Below, piece by piece: positions 45,901-55,402 of a stretch of DNA of 64,000 bases. Origin of the DNA: Deroplatys truncata (lineage: Eukaryota; Arthropoda; Insecta; Mantodea; Mantidae); the NCBI GenBank assembly GCA_030765065.1, contig CM060979.1, positions 15,281,001 through 15,345,000 of the forward strand, given 5' to 3'. Both the position numbers and the translations under genes were made by a program. A model generated the notes under the pieces. That model was given only the letters and a program-made list of their open reading frames with translations. It did no database searches and was not told where the DNA came from. The number at the start of each line of letters is the position of its first letter. Position 1 is the stretch's first letter.

Positions 45901-46658
45901 TCGGAGAAGGGCTGGTCGTCAAAATGCACGAGGCTGGAATACAAGCTCCAGTCGGCTTTTGCGAATATCCAGATAGGTACTCTGGAATGCTGTACGTGGT
46001 GCGACAGAAGAGAAACGATGCAGGGGTAATGGTCGCTGGAGTAGGTGTCAGCGACGACGTTCCACTGGAGACGATGTGCAAGCTGGAGTGAGCAAATGGA
46101 AAGGTCCAGGTGAGAAAATGTACCAGAAGAATCAGAAATAAAAGTAGGTGCACCTGTATTGAGGATGGAAAGATTGAACTGATAAAAAATGTCGGAAAGA
46201 AGAGTTCCCCTCGCACAAGCCCTTGGCGAACCCCATAGTGGGTGATGGGCATTAAAATCTCCCAACAGAAGAAATGGTGTTGGGAGAGCGGACAGGAGAG
46301 ATCGAATGTCCGCGGGAGCGAGGGGAGACGATGGAGGTGTATACACAGAACAAACAGAAAAGAAAAAACCGGGTAACTGCAGTCTAATGGCAACAGCTTG
46401 CAAGTCGGACGTAAGTGTGATAGTTTGAAAATAAACGTCATTACGCACCACAATCATGACACCACCATGAGCAGGAGTACCCTCCTCCGGTTCAAGATCG
46501 TAGCGAACCGGAGTGTACCCTCGGAGATCGAAAGGGTCGTGAGGGCGAAGCTTGGTCTCCTGCAAACACACGACCATAGGTGAATGGGAACGCAATAAAA
46601 GTTGCAGTTCCGCCCTATGCGATCGTACACCACGTACATTCCAGGTCAGGATAGCCAT
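42969..46658 (-). CDS. LINE ORF2: endonuclease / reverse transcriptase / RNase H
   Basis: 1229 residues, uninterrupted. An apurinic-type endonuclease occupies ~1-220: N7 in WNVRG, E34 in QET, D134 and N136 in LGDFNAHH, S208-D209-H210. The reverse transcriptase spans ~480-740, with FDLEKAYD (578-585), NGVPQGS (634-640) and the catalytic FVDD (667-670). RNase H spans ~960-1085, with D965 in FTDGSK, E999 in TAEL, D1022 in CTDS, and H1066 and D1076 in WIPGHVGISGNESADAAAK. A terminal zinc motif is C1170-C1173-H1181-C1186. All key residues are present. It would nick target DNA and copy its own RNA there by target-primed reverse transcription. The start ATG follows the ORF1 stop by 20 bp, so reinitiation or leaky scanning is likely. 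Confidence 0.95.
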   Translation of the reverse strand: MAILTWNVRGVRSHRAELQLLLRSHSPMVVCLQETKLRPHDPFDLRGYTPVRYDLEPEEGTPAHGGVMIVVRNDVYFQTITLTSDLQAVAIRLQLPGFFFSVCSVYTPPSSPLAPADIRSLLSALPTPFLLLGDFNAHHPLWGSPRACARGTLLSDIFYQFNLSILNTGAPTFISDSSGTFSHLDLSICSLQLAHRLQWNVVADTYSSDHYPCIVSLLSHHVQHSRVPIWIFAKADWSLYSSLVHFDDQPFSDINQLVQHLTSVIFSAAERAIPRSSSQPRRPPVPWWNEDCRDAVRARRTALRVFRRHPTLDNLVTFKQSRARARRIIQDSKKASWARFVESFNRFTPSSVVWDKLRRFSGKVSHCTVSGLQVSNATIVDPAAIANTLGAAFEVVSHSDHYSAGFRSIKDRMDSASYTFRSANDECYNELFTMRELEHALHCSRHSAPGPDGIHVLMLKHLSADSKLFLLQVYNRIWQDGIFPSVWREATIVPILKPGKDRQLPSSYRPISLTSCICKVMERMINGRLTWWLESQKLLANAQCGFRRYRSTVDHLVSLSTHIMNGFLRKCQTVAVFFDLEKAYDTCWRGGILRTLHDWNIRGRLPIFLREFMTDRVFRVRVGSVLSRRFIQENGVPQGSVLSVTLFAIAINPIVDCIPPGISSSLFVDDFAIYCSSRRTCLLERRLQSCIDRLYAWSNANGFNFSAEKSVCINFWRRKYFPPPSLHLGPGILPFADEAKFLGLIFDRKLCWTSHVSFLKAKCDRSLNILRVLSGTSWGADRTVLLRLYRSLVRSKLDYGCIVYSSARPSVLRRLNAIHHRGIRVATGAFPTSPVPSLYAEAAEPPLSFRREMLLCSYACRLSSLPNHPSFELFFEESLDRHYFISSSALLPPGVRFRQLLRHLDVPPAPALPRGETRFPPWSRAEAHCHLGLTSMPKTETPASVFRSAFLEVRAQFGDYYFIFTDGSKTEAGVGCAFVSGHCSFKFRLPGQCSIFTAELFSIYQSILYIQRHALQHCFICTDSLSALQTITALYHYHPLVQRIHDLLHSLGVTGISVSFMWIPGHVGISGNESADAAAKSAILLPRFFTSVVPSLDSCVILRRCILSRWRDEWTALRGNKLREVKPLPLIWGTSSRSSRREEVLLARLRIGHCRFTHSYLLSGDPAPLCQQCDVPLTVRHILTECQVLAPLRVRLGLPVGIANVLADDTHAVECLLRFISDIGFNRRI

Positions 46659-46678
46659 GAATAAAAGGGATAAACTGT

Positions 46679-47995
46679 CTACTTAGAAGGGCGGCTTAAA
46701 ATTACCTTTTGTTTAACCTTTGGGCTCGGGCTTTTTGTATGGAGTTGGTCAGACTCCATAGCTTCCTCGGAGGGAGGGCCCACGCGCTCAGTGCCAGAAA
46801 CCGATTCAAGCGCCGTGAATCGGTTCTGGGTGGCGATGGGTGAGGGGTGCCGCTGAGCGCGGCTTGTCCCAGGACCTTCCTGGGACAGCGACCTCCGAGG
46901 AGGAGAAGGTGAACTTTTGCTACCGCGCGCACGCGGAGGGTCTTTCAAGAAATCTTCCCTACGTAGTTTCTGCTTGGGCTTCTTTTCAGCGGCTTGCGAC
47001 TTCATTGACTTTGGACCAGGTTTATAAGGCTTGGTAACAGTAGCTTTAATAGACGGCCGGATGGTAGTGGCGGTTAATCCAGTCAAGGTCCAGGTCTGAG
47101 TTTCGGCATCTACTCGTGGTACTGGCGAGGCAACAACAGAACTAAATGTGCCAGATCGCAGGAGTGAAGGTTGGCGCGCATGGTAACGCCTCCGGGCTTC
47201 AGCGAAGGAGAGTTTTTCCTTTACCCGGATCTCCTGGATCGCCTTCTCGTCCAAGTACCGCGGACAGTCGGCAAACGAAGCAGAATGAGACCCTTTGCAA
47301 TTAACGCAGACGGGGGCTGTTGAACAGGTACCTTCGTGTGAGGGCTGGCTACATGTTGCACAGATGTTAACGGCACTCTTACATGAGACTTGCGTATGCC
47401 CAAAACGTTGGCATTTAAAACAACGCAGAGGTCTAGGAATATAAGGCCTCACAGAAATCCGTTCGTACCCTGCGGAAATGCTCGTGGGCAGATCGACGCC
47501 ATCAAATGTAATAAACAGGGTACGAGTGGGTACCAATACGCCGTCGCGTTTGGCCTGCACTCGATGGACCGCTGTCACCTTCTGGTCTGCAAGATATTCT
47601 ACCAGGTCCTCGTCCGATATACCATCGAGGCTATGGGTGGTAATAACGCCTCGACAGGAATTCAATGTGCGGTGCTTCTCGACACGGATAGGATAGCCGT
47701 GGAGAAGCGTAGCGCGCAACAAGGTCTTACTTTGCAGATCGGATTTCGTTTGGGCTAATAAGGAACCATTCCGTAGACGAGTGCAGGACTGAACCGCACC
47801 AGCAATTGCATCAATGCCCTTTTGAATAATGAAAGGGTTCACCTTCTCAAAGCTTTGTCCTTCTTCGGTTCGTGAAATGACCAAGTAACAACCAGTTGTT
47901 GGTGGTGTCACTTCTGTTACATAGACTTTTCGGCGCTTGTTAGTAGTAATGGAGGAAGGGTGCTCCATAGCGAAATAAATCCTCCACCATTGCAA
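46679..47995 (-). CDS. LINE ORF1: gag-like RNA-binding protein with three CCHC knuckles
   Basis: 438 residues as opened, though translation may begin at Met10 (MEHPSSITTNKRRK). Residues ~95-185 look like the RRM-like region usual before the knuckles (TLLHGYPIRVEKHR ... SDEDLVEYLADQKVTAVHRV ... TLFITFDG). Zinc knuckles are C192-X2-C-X4-H-X4-C205, C212-X2-C-X4-H-X3-C224 and C230-X2-C-X3-H-X6-C244. The C-terminus (~280-438) is Pro/Ser/Arg/Lys-rich and probably disordered. In I-type LINEs this protein packages the RNA into particles. No frame damage is seen. Confidence 0.92.
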   Translation of the reverse strand: MQWWRIYFAMEHPSSITTNKRRKVYVTEVTPPTTGCYLVISRTEEGQSFEKVNPFIIQKGIDAIAGAVQSCTRLRNGSLLAQTKSDLQSKTLLRATLLHGYPIRVEKHRTLNSCRGVITTHSLDGISDEDLVEYLADQKVTAVHRVQAKRDGVLVPTRTLFITFDGVDLPTSISAGYERISVRPYIPRPLRCFKCQRFGHTQVSCKSAVNICATCSQPSHEGTCSTAPVCVNCKGSHSASFADCPRYLDEKAIQEIRVKEKLSFAEARRRYHARQPSLLRSGTFSSVVASPVPRVDAETQTWTLTGLTATTIRPSIKATVTKPYKPGPKSMKSQAAEKKPKQKLRREDFLKDPPRARGSKSSPSPPRRSLSQEGPGTSRAQRHPSPIATQNRFTALESVSGTERVGPPSEEAMESDQLHTKSPSPKVKQKVILSRPSK

Positions 47996-48591
47996 CCGTC
48001 TCCGACCTCGGGCTCTGACTTCTCGGGCGTTACCCCGGCTTGGGTGAGTGGCCTATCTATACCAGACTCACCCCAGGGTCACACCTCCCAGAACATAGAC
48101 AGAGGGACCCAATCGCCGTCAGAAGTCAGCAGCTCATGCAATGGCCCCCCCGCGGGACTGCAGTTGAACAGCGGATACGAACACATACCCTACATGACGA
48201 CCCCGGGTGGTGGGGATGACGCCATTACCCACTCACCCAGCTGCGCACGCGGTGCGCGGGTATCCGTCAGGCTGTGTCCACGGAGGATTTAAATAAAAAG
48301 ATAAAAGAAACTAAAACTGTGTGGGCGTTTCGCACGCAAGGTAGGCCGGCGGGGAAGAAAAAGAGAGATATGCGAAATGGCCGGAAAGTGACAAGAGAAG
48401 AAAGAAACGATGGTGAGGTGCGGTATGAATGGAATGTAACGAACGCACGAGAGCCTACCTTGGGTCCACCGGTCACTTGAAGAACCCACCGCGACCGGAT
48501 GGGGGTGAGGGGATGAATGTGGCGATGAATGGCTCGGGAACCCCCGGGTGCGCCAAAAACCCGTACTCACATAAGGTGAGCCCCTGAGGGG
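47996..48591 (-). promoter_or_regulatory. LINE 5' UTR, presumed internal promoter
   Basis: About 596 bp, GC-richer than the genome around it, with no long open frame in the sense direction. It begins right at the target duplication, with 'cccctgaggggg' on plus. I-type elements carry an internal pol II promoter in the 5' UTR. No specific core element is claimed here. Confidence 0.55.
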
Positions 48592-48604
48592 GCACCTAAG
48601 ATGA
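48592..48604. repeat. LINE target-site duplication, 5' side
   Basis: gcacctaagatga, matching 42553-42565 exactly. The first base could belong to the element because G is shared. Confidence 0.9.
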
Positions 48605-48651
48605 AAAACGTATATTTGTGAGGGTGTCCGGATACTTTTGATCACATAGTG

Positions 48652-48954
48652 TACGTAATATTATTTGGTAATAAACAGATACTGCTTTTCTTATGTGAAC
48701 AATACAATTAAAGAGCAGCTATAATTATATCACAATTGTTTTAGATTTCATTTTACATTTGTATATTTTGTTAGAACATTATAGTCTTGTTGTACGTTGT
48801 TGAATCATTAAGACAGACAATATTACTTGGGATGTTATATATTTTCCTGTGTGGGTTATAACTGTTAATGGAGTCCTGCATGTTGAACATTGCGGCTGGT
48901 TAACAGATAGGAGTGTCATCTTTGTATGCCCAATTCATAAGTCAGGTGATGATA
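48652..48954. other. unrecognised AT-rich sequence
   Basis: No recognised repeat or gene. Confidence 0.35.
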
Positions 48955-49315
48955 ATCTTATTTAATCGTGTGAAGGAGTAATAAACAAAGTACAATGCAA
49001 TTATAACTTGCGTAAGTCCTGTTCTTTAGCCGTTCCAGCTCTGCTAAGAGATACGTGTTCTGAAAAATACTACTGTCGCAGCCGAGGCATACATATATAA
49101 TATTTAAATAAACAATAAAATACAAAGTTGACTTTTAAACGTGAGGCGAAGGCCACCGGAAAGGTAAACATCGTACGTGGGGCGAACACTCCAAGAAACA
49201 TATTTCCCATACGTGGGGTTGCAACTACTTCAAGTTTCGCTCCCATACGTGCGGCAACACAACACCCTGCAAGTTTGGCTCTCCAACAGTGGGGCCACAA
49301 CACCTTCAGATAGCA
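48955..49315 (+). mobile_element. LTR-like repeat fragment plus leader (S5)
   Basis: Only the last ~135 bp of the LTR-like block is present ('tgtgaaggagtaataaacaa' ... 'tcgcagccgaggca' at 49090). The leader follows with 'cgtgaggcgaaggccaccgg' and several 'acgtggggcgaacac' / 'catacgtgcggcaac' variants. Confidence 0.6.
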
Positions 49316-49497
49316 CTTTTTGAATCAGAAAAAATTGTGTATAGTTGTTTATGGGAATTTGTAATGTACTAAAATGCTTGTTTCAGAGCGTATGACTCAC
49401 TATAATAAATTGAGAAGTAATCAGGGAGCCTTTCTTTATAAATTCCATTTGGTAGGAATTAAAAAGCGTTGATAATCAGTGCTGGCAGTCTGTTATT

Positions 49498-50329
49498 ACT
49501 TTCTCTACTACGTATAGTAAGTAGGGGAAGTATTGTATTGTAACGAAAAATTCGATACCGATATTTCACCAGAAATATATGTTTTGAGACCCCCTGAATC
49601 CAAAAAAGCATTTTTGGAAACATGTCCGTGTGTGTGTCTGTGTCTGTGAACAGCATAACTCAGAAACGAACCGTCGGATAAACACCAAACTTGGTATTTA
49701 GGTTCAGTATCTTCCAGAGATGCGACACGACGGTTTTCAAGAAAATCCCCCCGCCCCAGTCTACCCTTTACATGGAACATTTTTCGAAAATTTTAATTTT
49801 CTCAAAAATGGCTCTAACGATTTTGATTAAAATATCATATGTTTAAGATATTTTTGTCAAAAATGAAATGTATATCTCGAATTTTCTGGGAATGTCTCCA
49901 AAAGTGTTCTTCATTGTGAACGACTTTTGCATAACTGGTAAACCATAAGAGATAGACAAAATGTTACTACACAAAAAATGTAGATCGCGTTAAAATACAC
50001 AACTTATGTCATATAAATTTCTTTTGTTGAGTGAACCGTTTTCGAGATATTGCTTGTTATTCCCTTAAATTTTCCAATACTTATACTTTTTCTCAAATTC
50101 GTTATTCATTTTTATGTCCTGGACATGCAAAGAGAATGGAATACTCCACATAGCAACCAGCTCTTAAAACATTTGACTATCGCTTAAAGCCTACCAATTC
50201 CCCTTGCATCTACAAGAAAATTAGCAATAAGATTAACATCTCGATTAACATGAAGCATATGGAGAATAAGCCTTTGTAAAAATAGTTTGTACAAGAGTAG
50301 AGAAAGTCATGTGAGTGTAACACATCAGA
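49498..50329 (-). mobile_element. R element, near full length
   Basis: ACTTTCTCTACTACGTATAG start, short GT tract at 49627-49648, CATCAGA end. Well conserved. Confidence 0.85.
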
Positions 50330-50379
50330 TTTTTTTATATTGTTCCATGTGTAGATTCAAAGCAGGTTTTTTTAGGTTC

Positions 50380-50600
50380 CAAAGAGGAATGAAACTCCAT
50401 ATTGTTTCGATGACATCGCGAGAAACAATTGAATGATGGCCGCTTCAAACCATGACGTTTTGGAAAATTCAAGCCATAATTAACGGATATTTCAGAAATT
50501 ACTGATGCAACGGAAAAGGCTATTTGAAATATTTTCTGTGTTTTAGAGAGGTCGACATTTATTGTACTAAGTTTTATTTATCTACCTATCTCTTTTGTCT
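50380..50600 (+). repeat. old R-subfamily fragment
   Basis: 'aaactccatattgtttcgat', 'gacatcgcgagaaacaattg', 'aattaacggatatttcagaa' match the divergent R subfamily seen at 24230-24370. Confidence 0.6.
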
Positions 50601-50635
50601 AAGCCTTGTTCTTTCACCTTGTTGCGTGAAGGCTA

Positions 50636-51147
50636 TCTTATCTTCCTGAACGAGGGGGCTCGGCACCTATTCAGAGAGACATTGTGCCTACGCCTCACGA
50701 TGGGGCGTCCCCGGGTGGAAGGATGACTCGAGAGGAAACACCGTTTGACTGGGTCCAGGAACGACGGCACAGCAGTGACAGGGTTCCTAGAGGCAGAGAG
50801 CACGGCTGATGGACAGATGGGGACCTCGCCCCACAAAAATGGAGTCTAACGCCCCCCGAAGGGGTTCGGATACCCCGGCAGCCAGCCGAAAGCCATTTCC
50901 CCTGCCCGCTGCGCAGAAAAACGATCGCCGACCTTCCGATCCTGAAAGAGACTAACGGGAATGAAGGATGAATGAAATGAAATGGAGGGACAAATAATTC
51001 GGGGCTGAAAGAAACCTCTCCAGCATCCAGCTGGGAAAACCCACCAAAAAAGACCATGAGTCTTAGTGGACAGTCCCCAGGGATCGAACCCGGTACCTCC
51101 CTAATGTGCGCCATAGACGTTGCTGCCTGAACCATCCCGCTTGGTGT
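50636..51147 (-). mobile_element. tRNA-derived SINE with target-site duplication
   Basis: Flanked by gtgaaggcta at 50626-50635 and 51148-51157. On minus, the head near 51140-51065 has a B box in 'ggttcgatccctggggac'. The body shares 'aaatgaaatggagggacaaa' with the B-type SINEs at 54258 and 12479 but is longer at its 3' part. GC-rich compared with surroundings. Pol III transcription and mobilisation by a LINE are family knowledge. Confidence 0.8.
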
Positions 51148-51157
51148 GTGAAGGCTA

Positions 51158-51889
51158 ACGGAAGATTCGTGGTAAGAATCCCCACCATGGTATTAAAATT
51201 TCCAAGTGTATTTCAGACTTCCAAAACTCTTTTACTATATCGAACAAAATGTTTGCGCGGGAGTGTACAAGTCAAGTGCACAGGGGCAGAGGCTTCTGTA
51301 CGGTGTAGAAACGTTTAATGTGACTCCACTGAAACAACTGTATGTAAATATGATTGTTTCTTAAAATAATGTAGAACTACTCATGGTATTTTCTTACAAA
51401 AGCAAGAAACGGTAAGTTAAAAAGAGATATTTCACTCCTGATGGGAAACAATGTTTTGTGTACGCCAATACCAATATGTCTAGCGTGTTCGCAATCATCT
51501 GCCAAGCGGGCTGCTCTTGTAGTACCAGAGGTCACCACATCTAAGGTTCCATTCTTCTATCTTGCCACCGCTTTCTTGTCTTATCCTGCGTGTATGTTGT
51601 TTATGACGTGGAACAAATTGATGAGTATTTGTCAGAAGAGCCAGCAGATAGATTGACATGATACTCGTGACGTCACACTAGATGCTGGCTCGTTAATCAC
51701 ATAACACCAGCACAATGGCAAGATATGACGTCAGGGGTCATTCTTTGGAGGTCCAGATTATGATGCTACTTGTATATGTTCTGGAAGCCGAGCATTAGGA
51801 ACGCACGGCTACCAATTTCTCTACCTCCCTCCTGTGTCCCCTTCTCTCTCCCTCTTTCTCTCCCTCTCTTATTGTTGCTTAAAGACTAA
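51158..51889. other. unrecognised sequence
   Basis: No repeat or gene recognised. A (CTCT)n-rich patch lies at 51835-51870. Confidence 0.4.
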
Positions 51890-52955
51890 ATATCGCGTTT
51901 AGAATGCGATTAACTCATTGCATAAGTCAGTATGTTGAGGCATATATAAAGTGTATATTAGAGTCATTGTATAATGTTTATATTATTATATACATGTATA
52001 AAAATGTTATGTGAATGTATTACGTAGTTTAACAATGTAGGAGCTGTGAGAATAGAAGCAAGCTGCCTTCCGTAGCAAACAGAATTACAAAGTAGAAGCG
52101 GAAAGTTGCTAACAATAAGGTAACCTTAAGGCAACAATAAATTATAAAGTTTAAAAAGGCTAGTAATAATTCTTGGAACAATAATAACGTAAAATTTAAA
52201 ACAGTTTATAAATAGCCAATAAAAAACTAGAGAAGCTTAAAGTTAAATAAAGATATTCTATTGGAGTAGGCTTAGCCAATGAGGTACTACAAATAGGGAA
52301 AATATACAAATTCAAGCGATAGACGCTACAAGGAAGCGTAACCAAGCAGTTTTAGTTCGGTACGGGTTCAGTGTGAGACATAAAAATTCATTACGGTGAG
52401 AATAATATAAAGTTTACGTGTTAAAAAAGTGCAGATAACAATAAAATCACAGTTCTATAGTAGGATACATCAGTGAAGTGTTAAATAATCGTGTGAAGGA
52501 TTAATAAAGGGAGTGCAGTACAATTATAATTTGTGTAAGCCTTCATTCTTTAGCCGTACCAGCCCTGCTAAGAGATACGTGCTCTAAAAATTACTAATGA
52601 CGCAGCCGAGGTTAACATGCATAATATTTAAATAACTAGCATTAAAATAGTTATTACACATAAAGTAAACGTGGGGCGAAGGCCACCGGAAAAGTAAACG
52701 TGGGGCGAAGGCCACCGGAAACTTTGTACCGTATGTGGGGCGAACACTACTAGAAACAATCTCACGCAAATTGGCATCCACTACGTGCGTGGTCTAAAAC
52801 AGCTTCATATTGGTGCCCAAACGTGATGCAACCGCAACAATTAAACCACCGCAAGTTTGTCGCCCAAACGTGGCCCAACATCAGCTTCAAATTGACGCCT
52901 AAACGTGGTAAAACCACAATAATCAACAATTAAACCCCCTCAATGTTCAGTTTTT
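51890..52955 (+). mobile_element. LTR-like repeat plus extended leader (S3)
   Basis: LTR-like block (about 51890-52612) aligns with S2/S4 from 'gttatgtgaatgtattacgt' onward, and its first ~60 bp are diverged. The leader (52613-52955) is the longest seen. It has two direct copies of 'aacgtggggcgaaggccacc' (52670, 52698) and four variants of the 'ttggcgcccaaacgtgg' motif at about 52771, 52810, 52857 and 52892. Confidence 0.65.
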
Positions 52956-53238
52956 CTTCTGTATCTGTCTCGTTTCTTTTCTTTTCCTTTCCTTCTTCAT
53001 ATACGTATTATACAGGGTGAGCCAAAAGACTTCGAACCGCCTGCGCGGTGTTTTTCCTGTCCGCGTCCTTGGCGCTCGTTGCCGTCTCCCGCTATCATAG
53101 AAAGGCGCGGATGAAACCATACAACATTTTTTAAAACTACTTTTAAAGGCTTTACTTACCAACTTTATGAAAGGAGATGCTAAAACTGGTCACCGTCGTT
53201 GTCCATACATTTTTGCAACCTCTTTAAGGAACCGTCCA

Positions 53239-53511
53239 TCAGGAATTTTTGGCGGGAATTTTCCAAGGATAACCGATGTTGTCTGATATTTCTTCGGTAA
53301 GATACGGACGCCGTATTTTAGATTTCTTAGGCTGAACATTTCCTGTTGCCTGAAATTTACTGTAAAGTTCATGGCTTGTTGTACGGCCTGGAACTTTTAC
53401 ACCTGGAAATCTTTCTGCAAATCGTACTTTCACTTGGCGAGCTGACCTAGTTAACACATACAAATCATAAATAAATACACGCTGTGCAGTAGAAAACATA
53501 TACTGAACCAT
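53239..53511 (-). pseudogene. DUF4817-type transposase N-terminus (E3)
   Basis: MVQYMFSTAQRVFIYDLYVL then RSARQVKVRFAERFPGVKVP and KKSKIRRPYLTEEISDNIGY. Open until the deletion joint, where LMDGSLKRLQKCMDNDG (C-terminus) follows in another frame towards 53160. No catalytic core. Confidence 0.75.
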
Positions 53512-53688
53512 AATATACTTTTTGACTAAGTACAGGACAATATAATAAATAACTCGTAATAACTGAACTACATCACATCACCCTCAACTCAAAACTGCAC
53601 TTCACACTGCACAGAAAAACCATAAGAGGGTGACTTTGTTTATAGCAGCAGTGGGTTATCATGTTTTTATCATATTTCCACACGCCCA

Positions 53689-53916
53689 GTGGAAAAACAC
53701 CGCGCAGCCGGTAATATTGTTCATAAAATACCCCTCAGGCTTAACGTAAAACATAAAGTGTATAAGACAAACCCACACACCCTGGAAGAATTAAAACAAA
53801 ATGTCCGTCAAGAAATTTCTAAGGGTGAACTACGACGAGTGATGGATAGTTTCCTAAAGAGATTACAAAAATGTATGGACAACGACGGTGGCCAGCTTCA
53901 GCATCTCCTTCCGTAA
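53689..53916 (+). pseudogene. transposase C-terminal fragment (E3)
   Basis: KVYKTNPHTLEELKQNVRQE and LRRVMDSFLKRLQKCMDNDG, near-identical to 9255-9482 of E1. Lies in the right inverted end. Confidence 0.75.
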
Positions 53917-54257
53917 AGTTGGTAAGTAAAGTCTTTAAAAGTAGTTTTTAAAATGTTGTATGGTTTCATCCGCGCCTTTCTATGATAGTGGCAGACGGCA
54001 ACTAGCGCCGAGGTCGCGGACAGGAAAAACGCCGCGCAGGCGGTTCGGAGTCTTTTGGCTCACTCTGTATATCTTCACCTCTTACCGATTCCCATGGGAT
54101 TGTTAGTTTTTTTCTAGTTCATTTTCGTTTTGAGTTGCATTTAATTCTGTTTTGGGAATTCTGCGATCCGTCATCACATTTATGACGGATGACCTATGAC
54201 CAGGAGCGGAGAGGAACTTAACAACCCGACTTAAGATGATGTTTTGTGCCTAGGGTG

Positions 54258-54665
54258 GCCGGAGCAGGTAGAGGGCAGGGTCCGTACCGTTTACAGATTT
54301 AAACTCCTAGGATGAAAGCTGATGCAGCTGCTCCTCCCCTCTGTGGGCTTACAAATCCCCTGAGGAACCAGCGACTGAAGACCGCCCCCAGAACACAGAG
54401 CATCCTTTACCTCTGCCATGCACACCGAGACATCCCGGCGACACTTGCAACCTAAAACAGACCAAGCGGATGAAAGATGAAGTGAAATGAGAATGGAGAT
54501 GAAATGGAGGGACAGGAAATTCGAGGGTTGTAATGCTCCTTCCCAGCATTTGCCTAGCGACAAGGGGAAACCCCCGAAAAAACCTGCATCAGGAAAGTCG
54601 GCCGCGGGAATCAAACCCACACCTCCCAAATGCGAACCACAGACGCTCGAGCCTATCCTGCTGGG
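54258..54665 (-). mobile_element. tRNA-derived SINE (B type)
   Basis: Minus-strand head near 54665-54600 with B box 'ggtttgattcccgcgg'. The body has 'gtttccccttgtcgctaggc' and 'tttcctgtccctccatttc'. Closely related to 12479-13227. The 112-codon frame across it is incidental. Confidence 0.7.
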
Positions 54666-55202
54666 TACAAATGTACTAATGGAAATTCTGCTTCAATCCC
54701 GTGATGTACAAACTGTTTTTTTCCATCGCCGCAGCTAAATTGTCACATTTTATTTATTTTTATTGAATTTCGTTGGAACTATTTCATAGAGGTGGTTTTG
54801 AATTATTGACAAGTGATAAGGGGTTTGGAATGATTGAAACGACAGCGTAGCAACGTTGCTGTTGCTGTTTGTATCGATTGCATTGTTTACATTGTGAATT
54901 TAAATGCAAAATGGATAATTTTGAACAACCAAAAGATATAGCGTGTGCTACTAGTAACGCAGTTAGTGTTTTCTTCCTGAAATAATAGTGTCGTATAATC
55001 GTTTTATAATGGTGTTTACTGAAGAAACGTAATTAGTATATTATTAATTAAGTTTAGATTGCTATAAAAAGCGTGTAGAAGTAGAGTTATTAATATTTTT
55101 CTCCATTAGGAGTAGAATTATTACATTACCGCCCTATAGAAATAATATTGTGATATTTCTGTCCCGATTTTCGTAGCCTAGAAACCACCATTTAGGCTCC
55201 GA
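54666..55202. other. unrecognised AT-rich sequence
   Basis: No recognised repeat or gene. Confidence 0.35.
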
Positions 55203-55389
55203 GCGTGGAAAAAGGTGGAGTTAACCGTTTCCGAGATATTCTTTGTTATTGCTTTAATTATCAGAGAGTTATACCTACTTTAATTACAAATCTCTACTCG
55301 TTTTCTTTTTTTTGGGGGGGGGGATCATGCAAAGAAAAAAAATTAAAGAAATCAAATAGCGACCTGCTTTTTAAACAACACTTTAGCCT
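55203..55389 (-). repeat. old R fragment
   Basis: 'gagttaaccgtttccgagat', 'attctttgttattgctttaa' and 'gatcatgcaaagaaaaaaaa' follow R order. Cut by the SINE at 55403. Confidence 0.55.
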
Positions 55390-55402
55390 ACTGTATTCTT
55401 CT

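Larger units (their letters stand above)
42566..48591 (-). mobile_element. full-length I-type non-LTR retrotransposon (LINE)
   Basis: About 6.03 kb, minus strand: 5' UTR (48591-47996), ORF1 (47995-46679), 20-bp gap, ORF2 (46658-42969), 3' UTR (42968-42580) and a (TCA/ATC)n tail instead of poly(A), bounded by a 13-bp target duplication. ORF1 has three zinc knuckles and ORF2 has endonuclease, reverse transcriptase and RNase H. That layout and a trinucleotide tail fit the I superfamily, as in the Drosophila I factor. Both ORFs are open, so the insertion is young. A truncated relative lies at 17121-17991. Confidence 0.93.
41377..48651 (-). mobile_element. Tc1-like transposon copy D, split by a LINE
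   Basis: 3' TIR CACTACGTGATCAAAAGTAT begins at 41377 after TA. The 5' TIR ends '..gatcacatagtg' at 48651 before TA. The Tc1 interior is 41377-42565 plus 48592-48651. The two parts are separated by the 6-kb LINE, which landed in the 5' untranslated part of Tc1. Confidence 0.9.
53013..54067. mobile_element. chimeric element E3, complete, flanked by TA
   Basis: 1055 bp bounded by TA. The ends are ~215-bp inverted repeats starting CAGGGTGAGCCAAAAGACTT. The left half encodes the transposase N-terminus fused to its C-terminal tail on minus, and the right half a longer C-terminus on plus. This is E1's arrangement in reverse orientation, and the only copy with both termini preserved. Confidence 0.85.

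Noticed and set aside
45887..46453. 188-residue and other open frames in alternative frames of the LINE
   Set aside because: Shadows of ORF2; no domain and no start context.
53013..54067. Simple foldback element
   Set aside because: The ends are inverted but contain transposase C-terminal coding sequence and Tc1/mariner-like TA borders, so a chimeric transposon fits better.
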